48,081 bases of DNA from Streptomyces silvae (GCF_016745505.1 NZ_JAERUC010000160.1:1-48081), one strand, 5' to 3'. Shown: positions 23,955 to 33,403, counted from the first letter of the stretch. Translations and numbers: made by a program. The notes: generated by a model from the sequence alone, not told the origin.

Positions 23955-24584
23955 GGGGGCCCTTCCTTCGGTCCTGCGACACCGGGGCGTCGCAACATTA
24001 CGGCGGCATGAATTCGGTCCGGACCCTGTGCCCGGCACACGGGAACCGTGTGCACCACGTACGCGACCGGCGATATAACAGCAGGTCGGAGGCGGTTTGA
24101 CCAGGCGTCACCTGCTGCGGTGCGAGCGTCGTGCGAGCGCTGATTCAACCACCGCCGGGCGGGCTCCGGGGGACGGGCGGGTGCTTGACGCCCGCCGTGG
24201 GGCGCTGGAAGTCTCCGGGGCATGTTCGCGACGGCCGTTTCCGCAGCGCGGCCCGCACACGCCGGCCGCCCCATCACGCCGACGGCGTGTCCGGGCCGCT
24301 GTTCCGCCGCCTGACCCGCCACTTCCGGCCCGTACGTCCCAGGCGGCTCCGCACCGCACCACGGCCCATCCCCACCCACGGTCCGTCCCCACCACGGTCC
24401 ACCTCCGCACCCGGTGCTCCGCACCTCCCGCGCCGACTGCTCGGCCGATTACTTCCTCTCCAAGATTAATGAATGCCGGTCCTGGGTGAGCCCGGCTCCC
24501 CGCTCCGAACTCCCCGTACCGCAGACCCCGTTCCGCATCCTGCATCCCGCGTTCCGCGTTCCGTGTCCCGAAGGGAATCCCGTC
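23955..24584. other. Long intergenic region between ROK and dioxygenase genes
   Basis: No convincing gene is seen. An inverted repeat GCACACG-N5-CGTGTGC (24035-24053) lies about 80 bp before the ROK start and is a candidate autoregulatory site. A short AT-rich stretch near 24072 (GATATAACA) may belong to a promoter. Near 24530-24570 there are degenerate repeats of GTTCCGC/ATCCCGC before the dioxygenase ribosome site. Confidence 0.4.
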
Positions 24585-25549
24585 ATGTCCTCAGCAACCA
24601 CCGCTCCCGCCTCCACCCTCACCGTCCAGAAGATCGGCGGCCGTCTCGGCGCCGTCATCTCCGGGGTGCGCCTCGGCGGTGACCTGGATCCCGCGACGGT
24701 CGCCGGGATCAGGGCCGCACTCCTGGCCAACAAGGTGGTCTTCTTCCGCGGCCAGGACCACCTGGACGAGGACAGCCACGAGGCGTTCGGCCGACTGCTC
24801 GGCACCCCGGTCGCCCACCCCACCGTCCCGTCCGCCGACGGCCGTTACTCGCTCGGCATCGACTCCGACCACGGTGGCCGGGCCAACCAGTGGCACACCG
24901 ATGTGACCTTCGTGCCGGCCTATCCGGCCTTCTCGATCCTGCGGGCCGTCGTCATCCCGCCGTACGGCGGCAACACCCTGTGGGCCAACAGGGTGCCGCG
25001 TACGCCGAGCTGCCGGAGCCGCTGCGCGTCCTCGCCGACAGCCTGCGCGCGGTCCACTCCAACGACTACGACTACGTGGCCCTGCGCCCCGAGGCCCGCC
25101 CGGAGGCCCTCGCCCAGTACCGGAAGGTGTTCACCTCGACGAAGTTCCTCACCGAGCACCCGGTGGTGCGCCTCCACCCCGAGACCGGCGAACGCGTCCT
25201 GCTGCTGGGCAACTTCGTCCAGCGCATCAGCGGGCTGACCGGCCGCGACTCCCGTGCGCTCGTCGACCTGTTCCAGTCCCACATCGAGCGGCCGGAGAAC
25301 ACCGTGCGCTGGCAGTGGCAGACCGGCGACGTGGCCATCTGGGACAACCGCGCCACCCAGCACTACGGCGTGGACGACTCCGACGCCCATGAGCGCAAGC
25401 TCCGCCGCGTCACCATCGACGGCGACGTCCCGGTCGGCGTCGACGGCCGCTCCTCGACGCTGATCAGCCCCGAGGAGGTGCCCGACCCCTCGTTCGGCAT
25501 CGCGTCCGGCGCCTCGACGGCCGGGACCCCGGAGAAGACGGGCGCATGA
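24585..25549 (+). pseudogene. TauD/TfdA-family Fe(II)/2-oxoglutarate dioxygenase, frameshifted
   Basis: Two consecutive frames encode one family member. The first, from ATG 24585, gives MSSATTAPAS...KVVFFRGQ, the iron motif WHTDVTF (H104, D106) and GGNTLWAN. The second resumes at AAYAELPEPLRVLADSL and continues through the distal iron His (NRATQHYGVDD) and the 2-oxoglutarate-binding Arg region to TPEKTGA. The frames join at about 24989-24991, where one base is missing (AACAGGG would be expected as AAC-A-x-G-GGT). Restored, the protein would be about 321 residues with all ligands intact. It could be a recent inactivation or an assembly error. Ribosome site GAAGGGA. Sulfonate, sulfate-ester or aryloxy-acid substrates are typical of the family. 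Confidence 0.8.
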
Positions 25550-25568
25550 GCGGCCGGTGACACACCCG

Positions 25569-25604
25569 CCCCGGCGGACGGTGCTCCGGCGCCGTCCGCC
25601 GGGG
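25569..25604. terminator. Hairpin downstream of the dioxygenase gene
   Basis: Perfect 13-bp arms (25569-25581, 25592-25604) around a ten-base loop, 20 bp after the stop codon; no U-tract, as usual in Streptomyces. Confidence 0.65.
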
Positions 25605-25831
25605 TGCACGGCAACCGGATGGGGGCGACCCCCGAGTTCGACAGGAGTGGCTGGAGCGGACCGAGGCGTGAAGCCCGGTATCGGCCCGGCACCTGACGGG
25701 GGCCGGGCCGGTCCGGTCATCGACCGGGCACCGTCGATTCGAGCGGGCGGGGCACCCGGACGGCACCGATTGCATGGTCAAAATCCGGTGCGGTTAACAT
25801 ATGAGCACCGCCTAGCTCGAAAGATGGACTT

Positions 25832-27277
25832 GTGACTGCCACCGAGGACTCGTTCACCAATTGGAAGACCCGTGAGGAGATCGCGGAGTCGATGATCCCG
25901 ATCATCGGGAAGCTGCACCGGGAGCGGGACGTCACGGTCCTGCTCCACAGCCGCTCCCTGGTGAACAAGTCGGTGGTCAGCATCCTCAAGACCCACCGGT
26001 TCGCCCGTCAGATCGCCGGCGAGGAGCTCTCGGTCACCGAGACCCTGCCGTTCCTGCACGCCCTCACGGCGCTCGACCTCGGCCCGTCGCAGATCGACCT
26101 CGGCATGCTCGCCGCGACGTACCGGAGCGACGACCGCGGCCTGTCGGTGGCCGACTTCACCGCCGAGGCCGTGGCCGGCGCCACGGGCGCCAACAAGACG
26201 GAGCGCCGCGAGTCGCGCGACGTGGTCCTCTACGGTTTCGGCCGCATCGGCCGCCTCCTGGCCCGTCTGCTCATCGAGAAGACCGGCTCGGGCAACGGTC
26301 TGCGGCTGCGCGCCATCGTCGTACGCCAGGCCGCCGGGCAGGACCTGGTGAAGCGTGCCTCGCTGCTGCGCCGCGACTCCATCCACGGCCAGTTCCAGGG
26401 CACGATCACCGTCGACGAGGCGAACAGCAGGATCATCGCCAACGGCAACGAGATCCAGGTGATCTACTCGGACGACCCGACAACCGTCGACTACACGGCG
26501 TACGGCATCAAGGACGCCATCCTGATCGACAACACGGGCCGGTGGCGTGACCGCGAGGGCCTGTCCAAGCACCTCCGCCCCGGCATCGGGAAGGTCGTCC
26601 TGACCGCGCCCGGCAAGGGCGACGTCCCCAACATCGTGCACGGCGTCAACCACGACACGATCAAGCCGGACGAGCAGATCATCTCCTGCGCCTCCTGCAC
26701 CACCAACGCGATCGTCCCGCCGCTGAAGGCGATGGCGGACGAGTACGGCGTGCTGCGTGGCCACGTGGAGACGGTCCACTCGTTCACCAACGACCAGAAC
26801 CTGCTGGACAATTACCACAACTCCGACCGGCGCGGCCGGTCGGCGCCGCTCAACATGGTCATCACCGAGACGGGCGCCGCCTCCGCCGTCACCAAGGCGC
26901 TGCCGGACCTCCAGGCGAAGATCACCGGCAGCTCCATCCGGGTCCCGGTGCCGGACGTCTCGATCGCGATCCTGAACCTCCAGCTCGGGCGCGCCACCAG
27001 CCGTCAGGAGGTCCTCGACCACCTCCGCGACGTGTCGCTGACCTCGCCGCTCAGGCGCCAGATCGACTTCATCACCGCTCCCGACGCGGTCTCGAGCGAC
27101 TTCATCGGCTCGCGCCACGCCTCGATCGTCGACGCGGGCGCCACCAAGGTCGAGGGCGACAACGCGATCCTCTACCTCTGGTACGACAACGAGTTCGGCT
27201 ACTCCTCCCAGGTCATCCGGGTCGTCCAGCACGTCTCCGGCGTCGAGTACCCGACGTACCCCGCCCCGGAGGTCTGA
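25832..27277 (+). CDS. gap: Glyceraldehyde-3-phosphate dehydrogenase, long form
   Basis: The 481-residue protein has an N-terminal helical extension of about 125 residues before the NAD-binding domain (VLYGFGRIGRLLARLL). The catalytic motif is SCASCTTNAI with C289, followed by ETVHSFTNDQ with the partner His. Ordinary GAPDH is about 335 residues; this extended type is a recognised second GAPDH of actinobacteria and some other bacteria and may work in gluconeogenesis or with NADP (not decided here). The GTG start has GAAAGATGG upstream. A 282-bp untranslated region precedes it with AT-rich GGTTAACATATG about 40 bp before the start. Confidence 0.92.
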   Translation: MTATEDSFTNWKTREEIAESMIPIIGKLHRERDVTVLLHSRSLVNKSVVSILKTHRFARQIAGEELSVTETLPFLHALTALDLGPSQIDLGMLAATYRSDDRGLSVADFTAEAVAGATGANKTERRESRDVVLYGFGRIGRLLARLLIEKTGSGNGLRLRAIVVRQAAGQDLVKRASLLRRDSIHGQFQGTITVDEANSRIIANGNEIQVIYSDDPTTVDYTAYGIKDAILIDNTGRWRDREGLSKHLRPGIGKVVLTAPGKGDVPNIVHGVNHDTIKPDEQIISCASCTTNAIVPPLKAMADEYGVLRGHVETVHSFTNDQNLLDNYHNSDRRGRSAPLNMVITETGAASAVTKALPDLQAKITGSSIRVPVPDVSIAILNLQLGRATSRQEVLDHLRDVSLTSPLRRQIDFITAPDAVSSDFIGSRHASIVDAGATKVEGDNAILYLWYDNEFGYSSQVIRVVQHVSGVEYPTYPAPEV

Positions 27278-27295
27278 TCCGGTCCGAAGGCCCAC

Positions 27296-27328
27296 GGCTC
27301 CCGGTGCCGCGCGACGGCGCCGGGAGCC
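27296..27328. terminator. Bidirectional terminator between gap and methyltransferase
   Basis: Fourteen-base arms (27296-27309, 27315-27328) pair with one G-T exception around a five-base loop, placed between convergent genes. Confidence 0.75.
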
Positions 27329-27349
27329 GGCCCCGGCGGCGGACCCGGG

Positions 27350-28177
27350 TCAGGCGGTCCCCGTGCGTACGGCGGCGACCGCCACCGTGGTGGTGGACAT
27401 CGTGAAACCGCCGCCCATCGCGTCGATCGCGGCCCCGACCTCCTCCAGCACCCTCGCCAGCGGTTCCGGCGCGAGCCGGGTGAGGGAGCCCTGGGTGGGC
27501 AGCAGGTCCAGCCACTCGTCCCGGGTGTAGGCCCGCTCCCAGTCGAAACGCCACCGCTCGGGGTCGCCGAAGCCGCCCGCCGTACGGATGCCGTCGGCGG
27601 CCCGGTCGAGGATCGCCTCGTACGCACCCCCGGCCCGCCCGTCCGACGGCCGGCCGAACGGGGAGTCGGGCACCTCCCGCAGGAAGGCCGCGGCGAAGGC
27701 GTCCGCGACCTCGGCCGGAGGCTCGAATACATGCCAGAACGCCGCCAGCCGACCGCCGCGCCGCAGCACCCGCGCGGCCTTGGCCGCACCGGCGACCGGG
27801 TCGATCCAGTGCCAGGCCTGCGCGGCGGCCACCATGTCGAACCGGCGGCCGTCCGGCTCCCAGTCCTCGAACGTCGCCACCTCGACCTCGATGCCGCTGC
27901 GCCGGGCGACCCCGGCCATCCGCGCGTCGGGGTCGATCCCGAGCACCGTGCAGCCGGCGTCCCGGAACTGCCTCGCCCCGATCCCGGTGCCGCAGCCGAC
28001 GTCGAGAAGGGCCCGGCCGGGGGCGGCGGCGGTCACCGCCTCCACCAGCGCGTCGGGATACCGGGGGCGGGTCCGGTCGTAGCGCTCGGCGTCCGAGCCG
28101 AACGACTGGGCCACCTCCCGGGCCTGATGGGGTCGGCCCTCGGCGGGCCCTGAGTGCTCCTGCGGTAAGGTGGGCAT
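27350..28177 (-). CDS. Class I SAM-dependent methyltransferase
   Basis: The 275-residue protein has methyltransferase motif I ALLDVGCGTGIGARQF, acidic motif II GIDPDARM and motif IV-like DMVAAAQAWHWIDP. It belongs to the UbiE/Methyltransf_11 type; substrate unknown. The gene is divergent from a TetR regulator, and its start codon lies within the operator array, so repression by that TetR protein is likely. Confidence 0.87.
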   Translation of the reverse strand: MPTLPQEHSGPAEGRPHQAREVAQSFGSDAERYDRTRPRYPDALVEAVTAAAPGRALLDVGCGTGIGARQFRDAGCTVLGIDPDARMAGVARRSGIEVEVATFEDWEPDGRRFDMVAAAQAWHWIDPVAGAAKAARVLRRGGRLAAFWHVFEPPAEVADAFAAAFLREVPDSPFGRPSDGRAGGAYEAILDRAADGIRTAGGFGDPERWRFDWERAYTRDEWLDLLPTQGSLTRLAPEPLARVLEEVGAAIDAMGGGFTMSTTTVAVAAVRTGTA

Positions 28178-28206
28178 GCGCCCACTCTAGTGGGCACCTG
28201 CCCACT
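28170..28206. promoter_or_regulatory. Array of four alternating half sites (operator)
   Basis: GTGGGC (28170-28175), GCCCACT (28180-28186), AGTGGGCA (28189-28196) and TGCCCACT (28199-28206) form three overlapping dyads. The last pair has perfect eight-base arms and the middle pair perfect seven-base arms. It sits between the divergent methyltransferase and TetR genes. Confidence 0.7.
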
Positions 28207-28240
28207 CACTCAACGGGGCGGGCGGAACGAGGGGAGCACG

Positions 28241-28873
28241 GTGCCGACAGGGGTACACATCCAGGACGCGCGTCAGCAGCTGTTCGACGCGGCCGAACGC
28301 GTCCTGCTCCGGGACGGGCCGAGCGCCCTGACCAGCCGGGCGGTCACCACGGAGGCGGGTTGCGCCAAGGGCGTCCTGCACCGGCACTTCGCCGACTTCG
28401 ACGCCTTCCTCGCCGCACTCGTCCTCGCACGGACGGGCGAGATCGAGGCCCAGGCCACCGCACTGCGGGTCTCCGCCGGGACGGGGACGGTCACCGGCAA
28501 TCTCGCCCGTGCGCTCACGGCCCTCTTCGGCCCGGTCGCCGTGGCGATCATCCCTCTCCTCACCTTCCGGGACGAGCTGCGCTCCAGGCTCCGCAGTACG
28601 TCGCCGGCCGGCGTCCCGATCCTGTCCGAAGGGGCGGCGATGGCCGCCTCCTACCTCGCGGCGGAACGCGACCTGGGCCGTGTCACCGCGGATGCCGACA
28701 TCGGCACGCTCGCGCCCACCCTGATCGGGGCCGGACATCTGCTGTACGCCGACCGGAGCACCGCCCCGCCGGAGGCGGGCGCGGTCCACCGGATGGTGAC
28801 GACGGTCCTGGCGGGAGTCGTACGGACAGCCGGGCCCCCGGAACCCGGACCGGCTGCCCCCGTTTCCCCGTAG
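28241..28873 (+). CDS. TetR-family transcriptional regulator
   Basis: The 210-residue protein has a TetR HTH (SALTSRAVTTEAGCAKGVLHRHFADFDAFL). The GTG at 28241 has GAGGGGAG five bases upstream; an ATG-less longer frame would run through the operator. It probably represses itself and the divergent methyltransferase through the half-site array. Confidence 0.87.
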   Translation: MPTGVHIQDARQQLFDAAERVLLRDGPSALTSRAVTTEAGCAKGVLHRHFADFDAFLAALVLARTGEIEAQATALRVSAGTGTVTGNLARALTALFGPVAVAIIPLLTFRDELRSRLRSTSPAGVPILSEGAAMAASYLAAERDLGRVTADADIGTLAPTLIGAGHLLYADRSTAPPEAGAVHRMVTTVLAGVVRTAGPPEPGPAAPVSP

Positions 28874-28920
28874 CAGCACGGCGGTGCGCGCGGTCGGAAG
28901 CGGGAGGACACCGGCCGCCC

Positions 28921-31080
28921 TCAGAAGAGGTCCGGTTCCTCCGAGTCCGGAAGCGGCTGTTCGGCCCAGATCGTCTTGCCGGTGCTGCTGTACCGGGTGC
29001 CCCAGCGCTCGGTGAGGCTCGCGACGAGCAGCAGACCGCGTCCGCCCTCGTCGAAGATCCGGGCGCGGCGCAGGTGGGGAGCGGTGCTGCTGCCGTCGAA
29101 TACCTCGCAGATGAGCGCGGTGCCCCGGATGAGGCGGAGCCGGATGGGATCGCCGCCGTAGCGGATGGCGTTGGTGACCAGTTCGCTGACGACCAGCTCG
29201 GTGGTGAACACCGCGTCGTCCAGGCCCCATGCGTCGAGCTGCGCGGCGGCGCGTTTACGGGCGTTCGAGACGACGGCCGGGTCGGCGGGGAGGTCCCACG
29301 AGGCGTAGTGGTCGGCGTCGAGGCGCTTGGTGCGGGCCAGCAGCAGGGCGACGTCGTCGATGGGGCGCTCGGGGACCAGTGCGTCCATGACGGTGTCGCA
29401 GGACTCCTCGAGGGAGAGCGTGGGCCGGCCCAGCAGCTCCCGGAGCTCGTCGAGAGCGCTGTCGACGTCCCTGTCCTCCGTCTCGATCAGACCGTCCGTG
29501 TACAGGGCCAGCCGGCTGCCCTCGGGGAGTTCGAACTCGGCGCCCTCGAAGGTCAGGCCGCCGATGCCGAGCGGTGGCCCGGAGGGCAGCGACAGTTGCC
29601 TCACGGTGCCGTCGGGGCAGGTGAGCATCGGCTCCGGGTGGCCCGCCCTGGCCATGGTGCAGCGCCCGGTCGCCGGGTCGTAGACGGCGTAGAGGCAGGT
29701 CGCGCCGGCCACTTGCCCGCCCTCGGAGCTCTCCGCCGGCTGTTCCCGGTCGAGTGTGAGCACGAGGTCGTCGAGCTGGGTGAGCAGCTCCTCGGGCGCG
29801 AGGTCGACATCGGCGAGCGTCCGTACGGCGGTACGGAGCCTGCCCATGGTCGCCGAGGCGTGCAGACCGTGGCCGACGACGTCGCCGACCACCAGTGCGA
29901 CCCGGGCGCCGGACAGCGGGATGACGTCGAACCAGTCCCCTCCGATGCCCGCTCCTGTGGTGTTCGGGAGGTAGCGCGCCGTGACCTCGACCGCCTGCTG
30001 GCGGGCCGCCCGCCGCGGGAGCAGGCTGCGCTGGAGGGCGAGTGCCGTGGCGCGCTCGCGGGTGTAGCGGCGGGCGTTGTCGACACAGACGGCCGCCCGT
30101 GAGACCAGTTCGGCGGCGAGTTGCAGGTCGGCGGCGCCGAATCGGCCAGGCGTCCGGTGCCGGCAGAACAGCGCTATGCCGAGGGTGATGCCCCGGGCCC
30201 GCAGGGGAACCACCAGGGCCGAGTGGATCTTGTGCTCGCGCATGCTCCGCGTCCGTGCGGGGTCGACCGTCGCCCAGCGGTTCAGCGTCTCCTCGTCCAC
30301 GTCGAAGCGCGCCGGTTCGCCGAGGACCAGTGCGCGTCCCACCTCGGACTTCCGGTCGTAGGCGTGGGTCCCGCCGAGCGGGACGACCGCCTCGGGACAC
30401 CCTTCGAGGACGGAGCTCTGGGCCACCCGGTGGAAACTGATCGTCTCCCTGTGCAGCACGGAACGCGCCTCGTCACCCGTCAGCACCTCGGAGAGCAGGT
30501 CGACGGCGACGAAGTCGGCGAAGTCCTCGATGGCGAGTTCCGCCAGCTCCTCGGCGGTGCGGCCCACGTCGAGAGTGCTGCCGATGCGCCTGCTGGCCTT
30601 GTTCAGCACGGCGAGGCGTTTGCGTGCCCAGAATTGTTCGGTCGTATCGAGGGTCACGACGGACACACCCTGCACCTCGCCGGCGGCATCGCGCACCGGA
30701 GACAGCGCCGCCTGCCAGATGTGCTCCCTGTCCTCCATCACGAGGTGGGTCTCGTAGGGCTCGCCCTGGCCCGTCCGCAGCACCCGCTCGATCGCTTCCG
30801 CCAGGCCCTCCCCGCCCTGAAGGATCTTCCCGGGCTCCGCCTCCCCGGGCCGCAGCCCGAGCATGGCGGCCTCGGACGTGCCCACGACGGAGGCCGACGC
30901 CGTGTTGGCCATGGCGAGCCTCTGGTCCCGGCCGAAGTACGCCACCATCACCGGCAGCTGTTCGAGGATCCGGCAGCGCATCTCCTCGGACGGCACACCG
31001 ACGGGCGGCCCGTCACCGGTGGGTGCGGCCCGGCTTCGGCCGACGGGTGGGCCGGGGGGCTCCGTCTCGTCCATGCTCAC
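28921..31080 (-). CDS. PAS-GAF-SpoIIE phosphatase-HATPase signalling protein
   Basis: The 719-residue protein has a PAS domain (about 37-150), a GAF domain (about 160-345), a SpoIIE/PP2C phosphatase domain (about 365-590, with metal motifs GGDWFD 380-385 and VGDVVGHG 398-405), and an anti-sigma-like histidine-kinase-type ATPase (about 600-710, with SELVTNAIRYGG and DEGGRGLLLV). Proteins of this layout control anti-anti-sigma factors by dephosphorylation and rephosphorylation in response to a sensed signal; both activities are joined here. The start is GTG 31080 or ATG 31074. No sigma or anti-anti-sigma gene adjoins it. Confidence 0.9.
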   Translation of the reverse strand: MSMDETEPPGPPVGRSRAAPTGDGPPVGVPSEEMRCRILEQLPVMVAYFGRDQRLAMANTASASVVGTSEAAMLGLRPGEAEPGKILQGGEGLAEAIERVLRTGQGEPYETHLVMEDREHIWQAALSPVRDAAGEVQGVSVVTLDTTEQFWARKRLAVLNKASRRIGSTLDVGRTAEELAELAIEDFADFVAVDLLSEVLTGDEARSVLHRETISFHRVAQSSVLEGCPEAVVPLGGTHAYDRKSEVGRALVLGEPARFDVDEETLNRWATVDPARTRSMREHKIHSALVVPLRARGITLGIALFCRHRTPGRFGAADLQLAAELVSRAAVCVDNARRYTRERATALALQRSLLPRRAARQQAVEVTARYLPNTTGAGIGGDWFDVIPLSGARVALVVGDVVGHGLHASATMGRLRTAVRTLADVDLAPEELLTQLDDLVLTLDREQPAESSEGGQVAGATCLYAVYDPATGRCTMARAGHPEPMLTCPDGTVRQLSLPSGPPLGIGGLTFEGAEFELPEGSRLALYTDGLIETEDRDVDSALDELRELLGRPTLSLEESCDTVMDALVPERPIDDVALLLARTKRLDADHYASWDLPADPAVVSNARKRAAAQLDAWGLDDAVFTTELVVSELVTNAIRYGGDPIRLRLIRGTALICEVFDGSSTAPHLRRARIFDEGGRGLLLVASLTERWGTRYSSTGKTIWAEQPLPDSEEPDLF

Positions 31081-31226
31081 GGGCCGATCACTCGTCCTCC
31101 CGCCTGGGCAGGTCGCCCACGAACCTGCAGATACGACCTTTGTCCCAGAATGCCCTTGAGGGTGTCCGCTCTCAACCGGCCCCTGTCCGGGCGCGGCCGA
31201 TTGGCTCAGCCGGCCCGGGCGGCACG

Positions 31227-31244
31227 GCCCCCGTCGACGGGGGC
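31227..31244. terminator. Perfect 18-bp palindrome after the GDSL hydrolase gene
   Basis: GCCCCCGTCGACGGGGGC lies 11 bp beyond the stop codon of the GDSL hydrolase. It can fold as a seven-base stem with a four-base loop and may terminate that transcript. Confidence 0.4.
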
Positions 31245-31254
31245 GCCCACGAGG

Positions 31255-32439
31255 TCAGCCGGCCACGTAGGCCAGCGGGCCGCCCGCACGGAACGCCCGC
31301 TCCGCGAAGCGCTCGCCGATGCGGCGGTGCGTCGCGGCGTCGGGGTGCAGGGCGTCGGGGAGCGGCAGCTCGGCGGAGTCCGCCTCCCCGTAGAGTTCCC
31401 GGCCGTCGAGGTGGAACAGGTGCGGGTCCTCGGCCGCCCGCTGCTCGACGATGCGGGCCAGTTCGGCCCGGATGACGCCCAGGGTGAGCTTTCCGGCCGC
31501 GGTCTCCGCCGGGTCCCCCGTGGCACGGAAGCTCAGCTTCCCCTCGCCCAGGGCGCCGAGGTCCGGCGCGCTGGGGCCGGGCGTGTCCTCGTGGATGGGG
31601 CACAGGAGGGGCGAGACCACGAGCAGCGGAGTGGTGGGGTGGCCCTCGCGGATCGTGTCGAGGAAGCCGTGGACGGCCGGGGTGAAGGCGCGCAGGCGCA
31701 TCACGTCCGTGTTGACCAGGTTGATGCCGAGCTTGACGCTGATGAGGTCGGCGGGTGTGTCGCGCAGGGCGCGGGCGGTGAAGGGGTCGAGCAGCGCGCT
31801 GCCGCCGAATCCCAGGTTGATCAGCTCCACCCCGCCGTGGGCGGCGGCCAGCGCGGGCCAGGTGGTGGTGGGGCTCGCGGCGTCGGAGCCATGGCTGATC
31901 GAGCTGCCGTGGTGCAGCCACACCGGCCGCCCCCGGTCCGGGACCGGCTCGACCGGGGCGTCGGTGCGCAGGGCGACCAGCTCGGTGGTCTCGTTGTGCG
32001 GCAGCCAGATCTCCAGTTCCTTCATGCCTTCGGAGAGACCGTCGAAGCGGAGGGTCCCCACCGGGCCCGGCAGGACCTCGGCCGATCCGGTCGACATGTC
32101 GATGGTCAGGGTGTTGCCCCCGGCCACCGTGGCACTGCCGGCGGGGCGGCCGTCGACCAGCAGGTCGTACACCCCGTCCGGCCGGGCCGGGGCGCCCACG
32201 TACACCCGCTTGGTGGGCAGGGTGTCCAGCTCCACGACGGTCGCCCGGGTGCGCAGGACGAGCCGTACGCCGGCGGGCTGGGCCTCCGCCATGGCGAGCT
32301 GGCCGTCGGTGTTCTGGGCGCGCGCACGGGCGGGCAGCCGGTGCGGCAGCAGACCGTGCTCGGTGCGCTCCAGGTCGAGGGCCCCGCGCAGGAGGTCCTC
32401 GGTGAGAGGTGTGGTTATCAGCTGGTGCCGGGTGCTCAT
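31255..32439 (-). CDS. SGNH/GDSL-family hydrolase
   Basis: The 394-residue protein has an N-terminal beta-sandwich-like region (1-165) and a C-terminal SGNH domain: nucleophile in HHGSSISHGS, glycine block NLGFGGSA, Asn block KLGINLVN and catalytic DALHPDAATH. It is likely an esterase acting on acylated carbohydrate or a small ester. No signal peptide is evident, so it is probably cytoplasmic. It follows the TetR gene by 62 bp on the same strand. Confidence 0.88.
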   Translation of the reverse strand: MSTRHQLITTPLTEDLLRGALDLERTEHGLLPHRLPARARAQNTDGQLAMAEAQPAGVRLVLRTRATVVELDTLPTKRVYVGAPARPDGVYDLLVDGRPAGSATVAGGNTLTIDMSTGSAEVLPGPVGTLRFDGLSEGMKELEIWLPHNETTELVALRTDAPVEPVPDRGRPVWLHHGSSISHGSDAASPTTTWPALAAAHGGVELINLGFGGSALLDPFTARALRDTPADLISVKLGINLVNTDVMRLRAFTPAVHGFLDTIREGHPTTPLLVVSPLLCPIHEDTPGPSAPDLGALGEGKLSFRATGDPAETAAGKLTLGVIRAELARIVEQRAAEDPHLFHLDGRELYGEADSAELPLPDALHPDAATHRRIGERFAERAFRAGGPLAYVAG

Positions 32440-32501
32440 GCTCGCTGCCTGTCCGTCGTGCGGTCTGTCTCGGTCGGGGAGGGAAGGCCGGTGGCTCCGG
32501 G

Positions 32502-33071
32502 TCAGGGGGCGGGCCAGTTGCGCAGGAGGGCGTCGAGGGCGTCCAGCACCCGTGACCAGGTCTCCTCGGTGCCGGGCTCGCTGTGGCTGAAACTTCCGCC
32601 CGACTCCAGGCTGATGTAGCCGTGGAAGACACTGCCCAGCAGCCGGACCGCGTGGGTCTGGTCCGGCTCCGTCAGGTCGTAGCCGCGCAGGATCGCCCGC
32701 GTCATCCCGGAGTGCCGGGGGCCCGCACTGGCGGCGGCCGCCTCCGGGTCGAGCCCGGTCTGCGCCGCGGCGTAGCGGCCCGGATGCTCCCGGGCGTAGT
32801 CGCGGTAGGCGTTCGCGAAGGCCTCCAGCGCGTCCTTGCCCGCCCGCCCGGCCAGCGCGGCGGCGACACGGTCGGCCATCTCCGCCAGGGCCAGCTGGGC
32901 GATCCTCGTCCTGAGGTCCTGCGAGTTCTTCAGATGCGAGTAGAGACTCGCGTCCTTCACCCCGAACTGCCGGGCGAGTGCCGCGACGGTCACCTTGTCG
33001 AAGCCGACCTCGTCGGCCATCTCCGCCCCGGCCTGCGCCAGACGCTCCGCGTTCAGTCCTGCCCTGGCCAT
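32502..33071 (-). CDS. TetR-family transcriptional regulator
   Basis: The 189-residue protein has the TetR HTH VTVAALARQFGVKDASLYSHLKN and a C-terminal helical domain of the WHG/TetR_C type. The ATG at 33071 has GGAGGGAG nine bases upstream. It is the first gene of a probable two-gene unit with the GDSL hydrolase and lies just downstream of an operator-like repeat. Confidence 0.88.
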   Translation of the reverse strand: MARAGLNAERLAQAGAEMADEVGFDKVTVAALARQFGVKDASLYSHLKNSQDLRTRIAQLALAEMADRVAAALAGRAGKDALEAFANAYRDYAREHPGRYAAAQTGLDPEAAAASAGPRHSGMTRAILRGYDLTEPDQTHAVRLLGSVFHGYISLESGGSFSHSEPGTEETWSRVLDALDALLRNWPAP

Positions 33072-33106
33072 ATGCACCATCTCCCTCCGGCAGACCCGAT
33101 TATGCA

Positions 33107-33129
33107 TTTACCTAGGACCATTAGGCAAA
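33107..33129. promoter_or_regulatory. Inverted repeat TTTACCTA-N7-TAGGCAAA
   Basis: Eight-base arms with one mismatch lie 36 bp before the TetR start and probably form its autoregulatory site. Confidence 0.55.
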
Positions 33130-33174
33130 TACCCAGCACCCCTAAGAACGAAGGCTCATAATCGGACTTGAAGG

Positions 33175-33185
33175 CGAAACTTTCG
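33175..33185. promoter_or_regulatory. CGAAACTTTCG palindrome upstream of the acetylxylan esterase
   Basis: Perfect five-base arms around a central C. As I recall, this motif occurs upstream of Streptomyces xylanase genes and binds a LacI-type repressor. It lies 218 bp before the esterase start. Confidence 0.5.
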
Positions 33186-33403
33186 AAGTGCGTTGCCTGT
33201 TCACCGGAAGCCGATTCCAGGTGTCACTTCGGAGCGAGCAGCCGAAATTGTTGCTCGGCATCGTTGACCAGTGACAACTCCCCTGGAGTCACCCGCCCAC
33301 CCGACCGACTCTTTCGCAGAATGCGCCGAAACCATTGACACCTGACAGGTCCAGTTCAACACTCGACTCGCCCGCTCCCTCCTGACGAGAAGGACGCACC
33401 CGC

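Noticed and set aside
30121..32619. An 832-codon plus-strand frame
   Set aside because: Antisense to the SpoIIE-type phosphatase and GDSL hydrolase genes, both with full motif sets.
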